DNA of 64,000 nucleotides. Origin: Desmonostoc muscorum FACHB-395 (lineage in GTDB: Bacteria > Cyanobacteriota > Cyanobacteriia > Cyanobacteriales > Nostocaceae). Shown here piece by piece: positions 16,932-24,951 of this stretch. Within the stretch, counting starts at the first letter, position 1. Each line of letters starts with the position of its first letter. Location of the stretch: the NCBI RefSeq assembly GCF_014698035.1, contig NZ_JACJSF010000031.1:24275-88274 (forward strand), written 5' to 3'. The notes beneath the pieces were generated by a model that worked only from the letters and a program-made list of their open reading frames with translations, had not been told where the DNA came from and did no database searches. Both the position numbers and the translations under genes were made by a program.

Positions 16932-17543
16932 CTATTTTTGCGGCCAACGCCAGTTATAGCGATTCCATTCGTAGATTCCTTGAATTTCATACTCAGCGCC
17001 GTTGAAGAAGCGGACGACGCAGTTAGTAGAGGAATCATCACCGTTGCTAATTTCCTCGACCTTAATCACCATACAAGGAAACCATTCGCGCTTACAAGGC
17101 CCATCTTTTTGCACCCATTCCCATAGTGCATTGGAAACTTCAATGCGATCGCCTACTCTTAACTTTAGTGCATCCTCAAAATAAGAATACTTATCAAAAT
17201 GGAATGACTCAACACGATTCAGCCACTGCAAACCATAGCGTTCCCGGATAAATTGTACTGTTCCAGAGTCATTTTCTAGCAGCCAGTCATTAAGTAATTG
17301 CACTTTCCAAGTGCGGTTGCGCTGTTCTGCATCTTTAACAAACTGTAAAAATGCTTCTAACTCCTCTGGCGTAAGTTCGTCTAAAGGATTAGCAATATCT
17401 GATGCCCTAGAGATAGAATTTCCCTGAATTTGCTCGACCACTTGCAGTAAAATCTGTTTCTGCGTGTCAGTGAGAGGACAGCTTGCTGCATCACAATCAT
17501 TAAAGGCTGCGAGCATAGATGCTTCAATCTCATCTGGTGTCAT
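16932..17543 (-). CDS. Conserved-looking protein of unknown function
   Basis: A 203-residue soluble acidic protein I do not recognise. The N-terminal half is helical and acidic (MTPDEIEASMLAAFNDCD, then LDELTPEELEAFLQFVKDAE). The C-terminal half is rich in Trp, Tyr and beta-strand-like stretches (REWFPCMVIKVEEI, CVVRFFNGAEYEIQG, YNWRWPQK), suggesting a small beta domain. No signal peptide or membrane segment. The start at 17543 (MTPDEIEA) is the first ATG. Function unknown. Confidence 0.7.
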   Translation of the reverse strand: MTPDEIEASMLAAFNDCDAASCPLTDTQKQILLQVVEQIQGNSISRASDIANPLDELTPEELEAFLQFVKDAEQRNRTWKVQLLNDWLLENDSGTVQFIRERYGLQWLNRVESFHFDKYSYFEDALKLRVGDRIEVSNALWEWVQKDGPCKREWFPCMVIKVEEISNGDDSSTNCVVRFFNGAEYEIQGIYEWNRYNWRWPQK

Positions 17544-17760
17544 AAGTTAATCGCAATTGAGGGTTTATTTCCCTAATTATTACTTTTTCTAGAGTGTGTA
17601 GGGGAGTTTTGATAACTCCTATGCGGATATCACAAGAATCCTACCTCTGATAACAGTGAGTACAAAAGGTTAAATTAAAGTCTTCAATCCTGTTGTAGTT
17701 AAATTCAGGTAAGCTGAGGTTATAAGTTACATATTTTTGGATTAAGTAACGGGGTCTTGT

Positions 17761-18192
17761 ATGCGGTTGCGGTCACTCACGGTCGTTTTTATTTCCTGTC
17801 TCATCGCCTTGCTATCGTGGGTGATTACTCCCCCTGCTATAGCGTTGACACAGATTAAATTATTTGATGTTTCTTATAAAGATTGTCCACCAGAACTGGC
17901 ACAAGGGGCTGTTATCAGTAGTGGTAGCGCGGCTGCCAATTGTTTTATTGTCATTGGCAAAGCAGAAAATGGCACTAATAAAACAGTCTACGACGCAGAT
18001 ATTTTTGGACGCATCTATGATGCCAACAATGACTCAGTGATGCAAAATCGCACTCGATTAGGTTCTATTACTGAAGTACCGCCAGGGATTAGCGATTTTC
18101 AACTGAGAATTACTGTACCAGCAAATCAACCTACTCCGTTGAAGCTGAAGCAGTTTAAGGCTGCTGGATTTAGTGGTCAAGTGCGTAGGTAA
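17761..18192 (+). CDS. Secreted beta-sandwich-like protein of unknown function
   Basis: A 143-residue exported protein. The N-terminal signal peptide (RLRSLTVVFISCLIALLSWV, cleavage near PPAIA) precedes a domain with CPPELAQGAV, ANCFIVIGKAENGTNKTVYDADIFGRIYD and PPGISDFQLRITVP. Alternating hydrophobic residues and the phrase 'NKTVYDADIFGRIYDANND' suggest an FxLYD-like beta-sandwich. Function unknown. Two cysteines could pair. Confidence 0.7.
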   Translation: MRLRSLTVVFISCLIALLSWVITPPAIALTQIKLFDVSYKDCPPELAQGAVISSGSAAANCFIVIGKAENGTNKTVYDADIFGRIYDANNDSVMQNRTRLGSITEVPPGISDFQLRITVPANQPTPLKLKQFKAAGFSGQVRR

Positions 18193-18358
18193 GGCATTTA
18201 ATTTGCATAACTAATCCCCACCCCACAAGAAATTTATTTTTGGTGGATACAAATTAAAAGATTTTTAGCTTACCAATTTTAGATTTGAGATTTAGGAGAC
18301 GATGCGTTAGTCCGCACAAGAAGAGGTTTTCCAATCAGTATTTTAGACACAATAAAAA

Positions 18359-18394
18359 TTGTAGAGACGCAAATTAAAATTTGCGTCTCTACAA
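18359..18394. terminator. Palindromic GTAGAGACG-family hairpin near yggT end
   Basis: Arms of 17 bases (18359-18375 and 18378-18394) pair perfectly around two bases. It lies 21 bases past the yggT stop (minus strand). It belongs to the same family as repeats at 52748 and 54527, so it is a dispersed repeat that may act as terminator in both directions. Confidence 0.6.
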
Positions 18395-18415
18395 AAGTTT
18401 TTATTGGGGTAGCAA

Positions 18416-18694
18416 TCAAAATCCTTGCGCGAATGGCAAACGAGCTAAGGTTCTCAGAAGATCGCCAGCTAAGTTGAGTGCTAAGAAAGCTAAGATCGGA
18501 GAAAAATCCATGCCGCCCAATGGGGGAATAATTGAGCGGAATAGATTCAAATAAGGATCGCTAATCTGGGCTAAAGCGGCAAATGGCTGGTTATACCAGT
18601 TGATTGTCGGGAACCAGGTCAACAAAACCCGGATAATTAGCAAATAGCTATAAAAGGTGACAAAGGTAACTAGTGTCGTAATCAGTAAACTCAT
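18416..18694 (-). CDS. YggT family membrane protein
   Basis: A 92-residue protein with two hydrophobic segments (about 3-27 and 65-82) and the YggT/Ycf19 signature: YLLIIRVLLTWFPTINWYNQP, then ISDPYLNLFRSIIPPLGGMDFSPI. The family is present in cyanobacteria and plastids, where it is linked to nucleoid distribution and cytochrome b6 maturation (CCB3-like members). The precise role of this paralogue is unknown. It lies in the same direction as the following two minus-strand genes, with 120-base spacers. Confidence 0.88.
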   Translation of the reverse strand: MSLLITTLVTFVTFYSYLLIIRVLLTWFPTINWYNQPFAALAQISDPYLNLFRSIIPPLGGMDFSPILAFLALNLAGDLLRTLARLPFAQGF

Positions 18695-18820
18695 AGATGG
18701 CTTGGTTTCCTACTAAGTGTCAAACGCGGTCTTGTCTTTCTAATTTTAATTTAGTCTATGTCATGGAGTTTGCAGATGTGCTACTCCACACCAGACATTT
18801 TCACCACGCCGGAACTAATT

Positions 18821-19174
18821 TCAGGAGTCTTTAGTGAGGGTGCGATCCTTGTTGGCTTGGGGTGAATCGCCATTTACATTTCCTAGCTGCTTTCGCACAT
18901 CATCAATTGTGGCATTTAGCTGGGCAATTTTATCTTCTAGCGATCGCCTAGCTGTTTCTATGCCGATGCTCTCACTCTCTGAGGCTTTCATCTGACGGCG
19001 CTTTGCTGCTATTTTTTTCGCTTCGACTTGGCTATCCGTCAGTTCTACCTCGTCGTCTGCTAGCAATTCTGGATTGCGTCGAGAAGCAATCAGTGCGCCG
19101 ATAACACCGCCAAATACGCCACCGACAAAGGCCCCTGCTAAAAAACCACTGCCAAAACCATCTCGTTGACTCAT
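18821..19174 (-). CDS. YtxH-like glycine-rich membrane protein with coiled coil
   Basis: A 117-residue protein. Residues 8-30 form a glycine-zipper membrane segment (GSGFLAGAFVGGVFGGVIGA) followed by a basic SRRNPE and an acidic stretch. The C-terminal half is a predicted coiled coil (ARRSLEDKIAQLNATIDDVRKQL). The layout resembles YtxH-type stress proteins and thylakoid-associated small proteins. Function unknown; multimerisation through the glycine zipper is inference. Confidence 0.7.
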   Translation of the reverse strand: MSQRDGFGSGFLAGAFVGGVFGGVIGALIASRRNPELLADDEVELTDSQVEAKKIAAKRRQMKASESESIGIETARRSLEDKIAQLNATIDDVRKQLGNVNGDSPQANKDRTLTKDS

Positions 19175-19251
19175 ATCTTTACCGCCTTCAACAAACCTTG
19201 CAACTTTTACAGTAGTTATGCTATCTTTATCTGCCCTAGCTGCATACTAGC

Positions 19252-19902
19252 TTAAGTCCCAAATGTGCGATCGCCTGCATCTCCTAATCCCGGTACAATA
19301 AACCCCTTACTGTTGAGTTTTTCGTCAATAGTAGCGGTGTAAACAATTAAACCTGGATAAGCTTCACTCAGTTTTTGCAAAGCTGGTGGAGCCGCCACTA
19401 CGCAAACAATCCGGGTCAGGGAAGGATCGGCACCCCGTTGTGTTAATTCTGCCATTGTAGCCATGATCGACCCTCCTGTTGCCAACATGGGATCGGTAAT
19501 TAACACTCGTGTTTGGGGGTCAAATTTTTCTGGCAACTTGTTCAGATAACAATGAGGTTGCAGTGTTTCTTCATCTCGCGCCAAGCCCAGATGGTAAACC
19601 GATGCTAAAGGTAATAAAGTCTGCGCTCCTTCGAGTAATCCTAGTCCAGCCCGCAGAATCGGTACTACTGCTACTGGTATTTGTGGATCGATCACAGTTG
19701 CTGGACAGGTATCCAAAGGAGTCTGTACTGCTGTTTCTTGGGTCGGCAACCAGTCTCGCGCAGCTTCATAAGTCAGCCATCTTCCCAACTCAGTCATGGC
19801 GCTGCGAAATAATACTGAAGGCGTGCCTGCATCACGGGCGACTGCCAGCCAGTGTTTGATCAGGGGATGGGGTGGAACATAAACGCGCAATTGTAGCGTC
19901 AT
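19252..19902 (-). CDS. upp: Uracil phosphoribosyltransferase
   Basis: Makes UMP from uracil and PRPP in pyrimidine salvage. With the ATG at 19902 (MTLQLRVYVPPHPL) the protein is 216 residues, close to the usual 208-216; the frame stays open upstream to 19965, but that extension is unlike the family. Key motifs are VVPILRAGLG, the PRPP-binding loop VLITDPMLATGGS, and the uracil-binding region GFIVPGLGDAGDRTFGT at the C-terminus. Cytoplasmic. It heads a run of three minus-strand genes. Confidence 0.95.
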   Translation of the reverse strand: MTLQLRVYVPPHPLIKHWLAVARDAGTPSVLFRSAMTELGRWLTYEAARDWLPTQETAVQTPLDTCPATVIDPQIPVAVVPILRAGLGLLEGAQTLLPLASVYHLGLARDEETLQPHCYLNKLPEKFDPQTRVLITDPMLATGGSIMATMAELTQRGADPSLTRIVCVVAAPPALQKLSEAYPGLIVYTATIDEKLNSKGFIVPGLGDAGDRTFGT

Positions 19903-20125
19903 AGCCAGAAATAGGCGACTTTTTATTGTACAAGAACTGAAACACCATAATACTCTTTCCTGCATCCGGCTGACAGCTAAAATTAATACTCTCCAATTTA
20001 TTGAGAAATAATTTCATTAGTAGTTGACATCTATTCTCAATCAAAGCTATATTATTATCCAGTGTTCTCCTCTCTTTTAAGGATCGGCAGACGGGATTAG
20101 CCAGCAGTAGCAGGCTCGTCCCTCT

Positions 20126-20175
20126 TTTTTTTGATTTGTCATTTGTCATTAGTCCTTGGTCATTAGTCATTAGTT
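20126..20175. repeat. ATGAC/AAGGAC heptamer repeats (STRR)
   Basis: Imperfect heptamers of TTTGTCA/TTAGTCA type between upp and crtH. The same units, inverted, recur at 20270-20305 over the crtH start and more weakly at 14210-14232 over the aroE start. Confidence 0.65.
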
Positions 20176-20217
20176 AAATTAAATATTCATTGACTCTAGA
20201 TAAAGGACAAATACTTC

Positions 20218-20271
20218 TCTACGAGAGGCTACGCGTTAGCGGAGCTTTCGCTTTAGCGATACGCTCAGTAC
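20218..20271. repeat. Short dispersed palindromic repeat before crtH
   Basis: Contains CTCTACGAGAGGCTACGCG and GCTTTCGCTTTAGCGATACGC, of the same style as the aroE insertion. It sits between the two STRR blocks. Confidence 0.55.
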
Positions 20272-20294
20272 AAATGACAAAGGACAAAGGACAA

Positions 20295-21785
20295 ATGACA
20301 AATGACGCAATCGTGATTGGGTCTGGTATTGGTGGGTTAGTAACAGCGACCCAACTAGCCGCTAAGGGGGCGAAAGTGTTGGTGCTGGAACGTTATTTGA
20401 TTCCAGGCGGTAGCGCAGGTTATTTTGAACGCCAAGGCTATCGATTTGATGTTGGCGCATCGATGATTTTTGGGTTGGGACAAAACGGCACTACAAACTT
20501 GCTTACCCGCGCTTTGGCAGCTGTGAACGTTAGCCAAGATGCGATCGCAGATCCGGTACAGATTCACTATCACTTACCCCAAGGCTTAGACCTGAAGGTT
20601 GACCGGGTTTATGAAAAATTTTTGCAAAATCTTATTGCTCATTTTCCCCATGAAGAAAAAGGGATTCGTCGCTTTTATGACGAATGCCAAAAAGTATTCA
20701 AGTGTCTCAACAGTATGGATTTACTGTCGTTGGAAGAACCCCGGTATTTACTGCGGGTATTTTTCCAGCATCCTTTGGCGTGTCTCGGTTTAGTTAAGTA
20801 TCTGCCCCAAAATGCTGGGGATTTTGCCAGACGCTACATCAAAGATCCCGAACTACTAAAATTTATCGATATGGAATGTTATTGCTGGTCGGTGGTTCCG
20901 TCAGACATGACACCCATGATTAATGCTGGGATGGTCTTTTCTGACAGGCATTATGGCGGAGTTAACTATCCTAAAGGCGGAGTAGGACAAATTGCTCAAA
21001 AACTGGTGGAAGGTCTAGAGAAAGCTAGGGGTAAGATTCAGTACCAAGCTAGAGTCACGAAAATCCTCACAGAAAAGGGAAAAGCGGTAGGTGTGCAACT
21101 GGCGAATGGTAAAGTATATCGGGGTAAACGCATAGTTTCTAATGCCACACGCTGGGATACGTTTGAGCAACTACTACCAGCAGAAGAAATACCGCTTAAT
21201 GAGAAAAAATGGCAGGAAAATTATCAAAAATCTCCCAGCTTCTTGAGTTTACATATAGGGGTAAAAGAGTCAGTTTTACCTGCGGGGACAGAGTGCCACC
21301 ATATTTTGCTGGAAGGTTGGGAAAAGATGACAGCAGTGGAAGGGACAATTTTTGTTTCGATTCCCACATTGCTTGACCCAGATTTAGCGCCAAGTGGATA
21401 TCACATCATTCATGCCTTCACGCCTCACTGGATTGATGATTGGCAAGAACTTTCTCCAAGCGAGTACGAAGCGAAGAAAGAAGAGGCGGCTGGGCGAATT
21501 ATTGACCGCCTAGAGAAGATTTTTCCTGGCTTAGATGCTGGATTGGATTATCTAGAGGTAGGCACACCCCGCACCCATCGCCGCTTTTTGGGTCGTCAGG
21601 ATGGCACTTATGGGCCAATTCCCAGGCGTAAGTTGCGGGGGTTATTGAAGATGCCCTTTAATCGCACAGCCATTCCAGGACTTTATTGTGTTGGGGATAG
21701 TACCTTTCCTGGTCAGGGATTGAATGCAGTAGCTTTTTCTGGGTTTGCTTGCGCCCACCGGATTGCTGTAGATTTAGGATTTTAA
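20295..21785 (+). CDS. crtH: Prolycopene (carotenoid) cis-trans isomerase CrtH/CrtISO
   Basis: An FAD enzyme related to phytoene desaturases that isomerises cis-lycopene intermediates to all-trans-lycopene in carotenoid synthesis. The N-terminal FAD motif VIGSGIGGLVTATQLA is followed by VLERYLIPGGSAG and RFDVGASMIFGL, both typical of CrtISO. The C-terminal GLYCVGDSTFPGQGLNAVAFSG is the second flavin-binding motif. The frame is open from 20190, but the upstream 35 codons are repeat-derived. I prefer the ATG at 20295 (MTNDAIVIGSG, 496 residues) as it gives the family's usual start; 20274 is an alternative. All candidate starts lie in ACAAATGACAA heptamers. Confidence 0.92.
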   Translation: MTNDAIVIGSGIGGLVTATQLAAKGAKVLVLERYLIPGGSAGYFERQGYRFDVGASMIFGLGQNGTTNLLTRALAAVNVSQDAIADPVQIHYHLPQGLDLKVDRVYEKFLQNLIAHFPHEEKGIRRFYDECQKVFKCLNSMDLLSLEEPRYLLRVFFQHPLACLGLVKYLPQNAGDFARRYIKDPELLKFIDMECYCWSVVPSDMTPMINAGMVFSDRHYGGVNYPKGGVGQIAQKLVEGLEKARGKIQYQARVTKILTEKGKAVGVQLANGKVYRGKRIVSNATRWDTFEQLLPAEEIPLNEKKWQENYQKSPSFLSLHIGVKESVLPAGTECHHILLEGWEKMTAVEGTIFVSIPTLLDPDLAPSGYHIIHAFTPHWIDDWQELSPSEYEAKKEEAAGRIIDRLEKIFPGLDAGLDYLEVGTPRTHRRFLGRQDGTYGPIPRRKLRGLLKMPFNRTAIPGLYCVGDSTFPGQGLNAVAFSGFACAHRIAVDLGF

Positions 21786-22205
21786 TGCGATCGCAGCACC
21801 TGACTACTCAACTAAGAAAATTAAATATTAACCCAGATGAGTTAGTTTAATTATTTTGCTACCTACCTTTAGATAGATAGGGTTTACCCTATACGGCTGC
21901 TCGTCAAAAATCGCTTGCTAGTCATGAAAAATAAACTTTATATCCGAAAAATCTAAGACGCATCTTTGATTTATTTTGTCAATGTGTAATCTCTAGTATC
22001 AGCGAATAAATTAGCAAGGCCTTCTCAGGGCTTAATATATATTCATGCTTTCAGTAGATGCCGTTATGACTTGATAAATGTGACTATGTATATGTTCTCG
22101 AACAATAAATAGTTGCTTTGTTGTTAAGATAAAAAATCAAATTTTATCTGACTATAGTAACTTTGGTTTTTAGCCAATTGTTTGATGTTTTGAGAAGGTA
22201 ACACA
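21786..22205. other. Intergenic region without a gene
   Basis: 420 AT-rich bases downstream of crtH. No gene, hairpin or repeat strong enough to call. The last 100 bases presumably carry the promoter for the gene at 22206. Confidence 0.4.
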
Positions 22206-22610
22206 ATGAATAAAATCCTAAAATGCACACTTCTACCCAGCCTCATGGCTGCAAGTTTAGCTGGTGTAACTTTGGTTCCCGCTAAACCGGCTGCTGCTGA
22301 TGACCAAGTACTACGAGATGCAGGTATTGGGGCTGTTACCAATGTCGTCACCGGAGCCGTTAGGGGAAATGGTAGTGTATTAGGCAATGCTGTCAAAGGT
22401 GGTGTGACTGGTGCAGCTGTCAATGGTGCAAATGGTCTAAGAAACACTCGCAATCGCCATCACCGGAATATTGGTCAAGATGTTGGAGTCGGTGCAGGTG
22501 CTAGCGCAGTGACTGGCGTAGTTACTGGCGATAGCAGAGATACCCTTGGGAATGCTGTTGATGGTGCAGCTGTAGGTGCAGCAATCCATCTACTGACCAA
22601 TGGTAAATAA
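22206..22610 (+). CDS. Secreted glycine-zipper protein of unknown function
   Basis: A 134-residue exported protein: signal peptide (KCTLLPSLMAASLAGVTLVP, cleavage near KPAAA|D), then two related halves rich in Gly, Ala and Val. The first half has DAGIGAVTNVVTGAVRGN and GNAVKGGVTGAAVNGA; the second has DVGVGAGASAVTGVVTGD and GNAVDGAAVGAAIHLL. The internal duplication and the GxxxG spacing fit a glycine-zipper, envelope-associated protein. A GAAGGT stretch near 22195-22200 is a possible ribosome-binding site. Function unknown. Confidence 0.7.
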   Translation: MNKILKCTLLPSLMAASLAGVTLVPAKPAAADDQVLRDAGIGAVTNVVTGAVRGNGSVLGNAVKGGVTGAAVNGANGLRNTRNRHHRNIGQDVGVGAGASAVTGVVTGDSRDTLGNAVDGAAVGAAIHLLTNGK

Positions 22611-22719
22611 TTCGTAAATTCATCAGCGAAAATACTTCCCAATTGTTAACAGGTTTCACTTGTAAACACTACGAATTTATTCCTCCCCTAATTCTTCTCC
22701 TTTAAGGATGATCAAAGAC

Positions 22720-22750
22720 AACCCCCTTTCCCTAGTAGGGAAAGGGGGTT
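22720..22750. terminator. Strong hairpin between convergent genes
   Basis: Perfect 14-bp arms (22720-22733, AACCCCCTTTCCCT; 22737-22750) with a 3-base loop. It lies between the convergent genes at 22206-22610 and 22822-23022. No long T-run follows, but stem stability is high. Confidence 0.6.
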
Positions 22751-22821
22751 GGTGGGTTAGATTGATATTTGGGATATACGCCACCGTCACATTTAGATGA
22801 CGTTAGACTTAATACTAAACT

Positions 22822-23022
22822 CTAGCCCTTCAACGCTTTTCTAAAGTTTCGACGATAGGATTGATTCGTAATAAACAAAGCTGGCCATAGCAAGGATAAA
22901 CCAATGCGATTGCTCAAAGTTTGATTAAAATTAGTCCGTCCAAATCCATTCCAAAACTTCCAAACGCCACCTCCGTAAACCCCTATCAAGCCAATAACAA
23001 TTAAAGTACCCATTCCTATCAA
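22822..23022 (-). CDS. Small single-span membrane protein
   Basis: A 66-residue protein: an N-terminal hydrophobic segment rich in Gly (MGTLIVIGLIGVYGGGVWKFW), an Asn/Arg-rich middle (RTNFNQTLSNRIGL), another hydrophobic patch (LLWPALFI) and a basic tail (SYRRNFRKALKG). The composition resembles conserved small cyanobacterial membrane proteins. Function unknown. Confidence 0.6.
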   Translation of the reverse strand: MIGMGTLIVIGLIGVYGGGVWKFWNGFGRTNFNQTLSNRIGLSLLWPALFITNQSYRRNFRKALKG

Positions 23023-23335
23023 CTCCGTTAGTAACTGACAGAATTTAAGTTAAGTTTTACCACACTAGGTAAGCACTTCATCAGCAACGCCGAGAAGGTA
23101 TGACAAAACTCCCCAGTTTTTACATCTAAGTCAGTTAAACACACCTTCTCTGATTCCAGTGTAGAATAGCCCCATGCCTTGCAGCTAGTTGGAAGCTTAT
23201 GTCTTGCACTTCGTTAGAACCTTTGAGCTAAATGCACAAAGTCGTATTTGTGGCTAAAAGCTTGCTGTAGTGATAAAAAAGTATAAATTATAATGCTAAA
23301 AATTAAGCTTAGACAACACAAAAACCTCATCTAAT

Positions 23336-23381
23336 TTTATATGGGTTTGTGGGAGCGATCGCTCCCACAAACCCATATAAA
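23336..23381. repeat. 46-bp perfect palindrome centred on a HIP1 site
   Basis: Every base from 23336 to 23381 pairs with its mirror. The centre is GCGATCGC, the HIP1 octamer, with flanks TTTGTGGGA and TCCCACAAA. It would form a 20+ bp hairpin in single strands or a cruciform. Confidence 0.85.
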
Positions 23382-23389
23382 CCTGATCT

Positions 23390-23423
23390 ATGTTGAAACC
23401 TAGAGTTTTTTAAAAGATATCTT
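23390..23423 (-). repeat. Inverted dispersed repeat, copy 2, distal block
   Basis: Reverse complement of 6007-6040 with few differences. It pairs with the block at about 23666-23780 to frame foldback elements that are absent from copy 1. Confidence 0.6.
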
Positions 23424-23427
23424 TATG

Positions 23428-23537
23428 TAGTAGTGCGGCAAGCCTAAAATATTGGGTTCAAACAATCTAGAAAATCCAACAACAAAAAAATATTCTCTGA
23501 TGACTCAACCCAACAAATTAAGCTTGCCGCGCTACTA
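23428..23537. mobile_element. MITE-like 110-bp foldback element
   Basis: Terminal arms 23428-23443 (TAGTAGTGCGGCAAGC) and 23522-23537 pair over 16 positions with one G-T wobble. Inner arms (TATTGGGTT and AACCCAACA) continue the fold. There is no open frame. A size near 110 bp and long terminal inverted repeats are typical of cyanobacterial MITEs; I see no target duplication I can be sure of. Confidence 0.55.
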
Positions 23538-23612
23538 GGTTGGGTGGAGTGAAACGCAACCAAACATTACCAGCTTATTTATGTTGGGTTACGCTATCGC
23601 TGCACCCAACCT
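23537..23612. repeat. AGGTTGGGTG foldback repeat
   Basis: Arms 23537-23546 and 23603-23612 (AGGTTGGGTG and complement) enclose a 56-base interior with further partial pairing (ACGC motifs). This AGGTTGGGT type is common in Nostoc-like spacers. Confidence 0.55.
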
Positions 23613-23665
23613 TGTATCTTAGAAACAGTAGTAGACCGTCCCAACCTTGGTCAAATAAGACCGCT

Positions 23666-23780
23666 TTTAGCGCAGCGTTCCTCAGTTGCGCCAACGTTCA
23701 CAGTCCCAGTTTTTAACGATCGCTTGACTTTTAAGACAGTCGCTACAAAACTACGGTTCTCAAGGTAGACGAGGTTTATA
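23666..23780 (-). repeat. Inverted dispersed repeat, copy 2, proximal block
   Basis: Reverse complement of 5727-5842 over about 115 bases, nearly identical (for instance CTCAAGGTAGACGAGGTTTA here, its complement there). Confidence 0.7.
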
Positions 23781-23826
23781 ACAAAGAATTCCTTTCCACA
23801 TTCAGCAGAACAGATGTAGGACTGGA

Positions 23827-23982
23827 GAAGAAGCGAGGGAGCAGGGAGCAAGGGAGCAGGGAGCAAGGGAGCAGGGGGACTTGGGGACAAGGGGACAAGG
23901 GGACAAGAGGTGAGAACTTGAAACAAGTCTTTCCCCTTGTCCTCTTGCCCATCCCCAATTCCCAATGCCCAATGCCCCATAC
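23827..23982. repeat. Composite STRR element, copy B
   Basis: GGGAGCA heptamers lead into GGGGACA heptamers, the conserved core (GAGGTGAGAACTTGAAACAA) and complementary TTGTCC and CCCAATT/CCCAATG units. Same architecture as copies A, C and D. Confidence 0.8.
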
Positions 23983-24094
23983 TTGATACTCAAACTCAAC
24001 AATTAACCACAAAAATTAGCAACAATTCAGTGGTGCAAGCGTTACATTTGAGAGAAATCTATATTGCTCCATCGGCTTGGAGAGTGGTGTTCCA

Positions 24095-24796
24095 ATGAAT
24101 ACTTCTGCTTCTTTTCAGGGTGGCTCGTCTCCCTTTGATTTTTTTAACTTTGATCTTAGGGCACCTGTATCTGAGAAAGTTCCAAACCCAGAATACCGTC
24201 CCTTAGACTTTCCCCAACCCACACAAGATGCTGACTTACTCAGGCAGTTATCATTTATTCCAGGGTTGAAAGAAATTTTGATGATCCGACAGGTTCACGC
24301 CTTAGAACACGCCACTGTTTGGGTTCTTAGTGATTCACAAAGTGGCCAACCTGCTAAAGGAAAAGCTACTAACGTTCAGCCAGATAACGAACTATTAGGC
24401 GGTTTGTCTACTGAGCATGGATTTTACCTTTATGGTGAAGTAAATATTAGTGATTTGCGCCGTGCGGTAGCACTTGCTCGACATCGCCTCACCAATGGAG
24501 AATGGGATTTAGCTGTACATCCCCGTTGCGGCACAAATTTATCGGTAGCAATGCTCTTAACAGCTGGACTAGCTGTTGGTGTACATCTGTTACTACCATT
24601 TCGACCAATCGAGCAACTTATAGGTTTGGGGCTAGCAGCGACGACAGCAGCTGAACTCGCACCTGATTTAGGTTTTATGGCCCAGCGTTACTTAACAACA
24701 GCCATTCCTTTTAATCTAGCAATTGAAAATATTACCCGTACACGCGACGTTTGGGGACGTGATGCACATTTTGTTAAAGTGGGTTGGCAAGAATGA
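24095..24796 (+). CDS. DUF6391 family protein
   Basis: A 233-residue protein from the ATG at 24095 (a TTG at 24077 is in frame but GGAGAG at 24080-24085 favours the ATG). A polar N-terminus (about 1-55) precedes LRQLSFIPGLKEILMIRQVHALEHATVW, in which the HALEHATV segment looks like a metal-site or catalytic motif. STEHGFYLYGEV and AVHPRCGTNLSVAMLLTAGL follow, with two hydrophobic segments at about 148-165 and 171-190. This pattern matches DUF6391 of cyanobacteria. Function unknown; His/Glu/Cys conservation hints at metal binding. Confidence 0.75.
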   Translation: MNTSASFQGGSSPFDFFNFDLRAPVSEKVPNPEYRPLDFPQPTQDADLLRQLSFIPGLKEILMIRQVHALEHATVWVLSDSQSGQPAKGKATNVQPDNELLGGLSTEHGFYLYGEVNISDLRRAVALARHRLTNGEWDLAVHPRCGTNLSVAMLLTAGLAVGVHLLLPFRPIEQLIGLGLAATTAAELAPDLGFMAQRYLTTAIPFNLAIENITRTRDVWGRDAHFVKVGWQE

Positions 24797-24940
24797 GAGG
24801 GAGCAGGGGAGCAGGGGAGCAGGGGACAAGGGGACAAGGGGACAAGGGGACAAGAGGTGAGAACTTGAAACAAGTCTTTCCCCTTGTCCCCAATTCTCCT
24901 TGTCCCCAAGTCCTCTTCCCAATTCCCAATTCCCAATTCC
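24797..24940. repeat. Composite STRR element, copy C
   Basis: Begins within two bases of the DUF6391 stop and runs to 11 bases before the next start codon: AGGGGAGC and GGGGACA units, the conserved core with ACTTGAAACAAGT, then TTGTCCCC and CCCAATT units. The whole spacer is repeat. Confidence 0.8.
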
Positions 24941-24951
24941 CTAATAAAATT

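Larger units (their letters stand above)
23023..24094. other. 1.07-kb repeat-rich spacer
   Basis: No credible gene. In order it holds a 46-bp perfect palindrome (23336-23381), an inverted-repeat block (23390-23423), a 110-bp foldback element (23428-23537), a second foldback (23537-23612), the second inverted-repeat block (about 23666-23780) and a composite STRR element (23827-23982). These are listed separately. Confidence 0.7.

Noticed and set aside
20190..20294. 35-residue N-terminal extension of CrtH
   Set aside because: Composed of heptamer and palindromic repeats; the FAD-binding fold needs only the residues from 20295.
24784..24951. 56-residue N-terminal extension of the glycosyltransferase
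   Set aside because: Encoded entirely by composite STRR copy C; the family-like start is MRKLYFLLPG at 24952.
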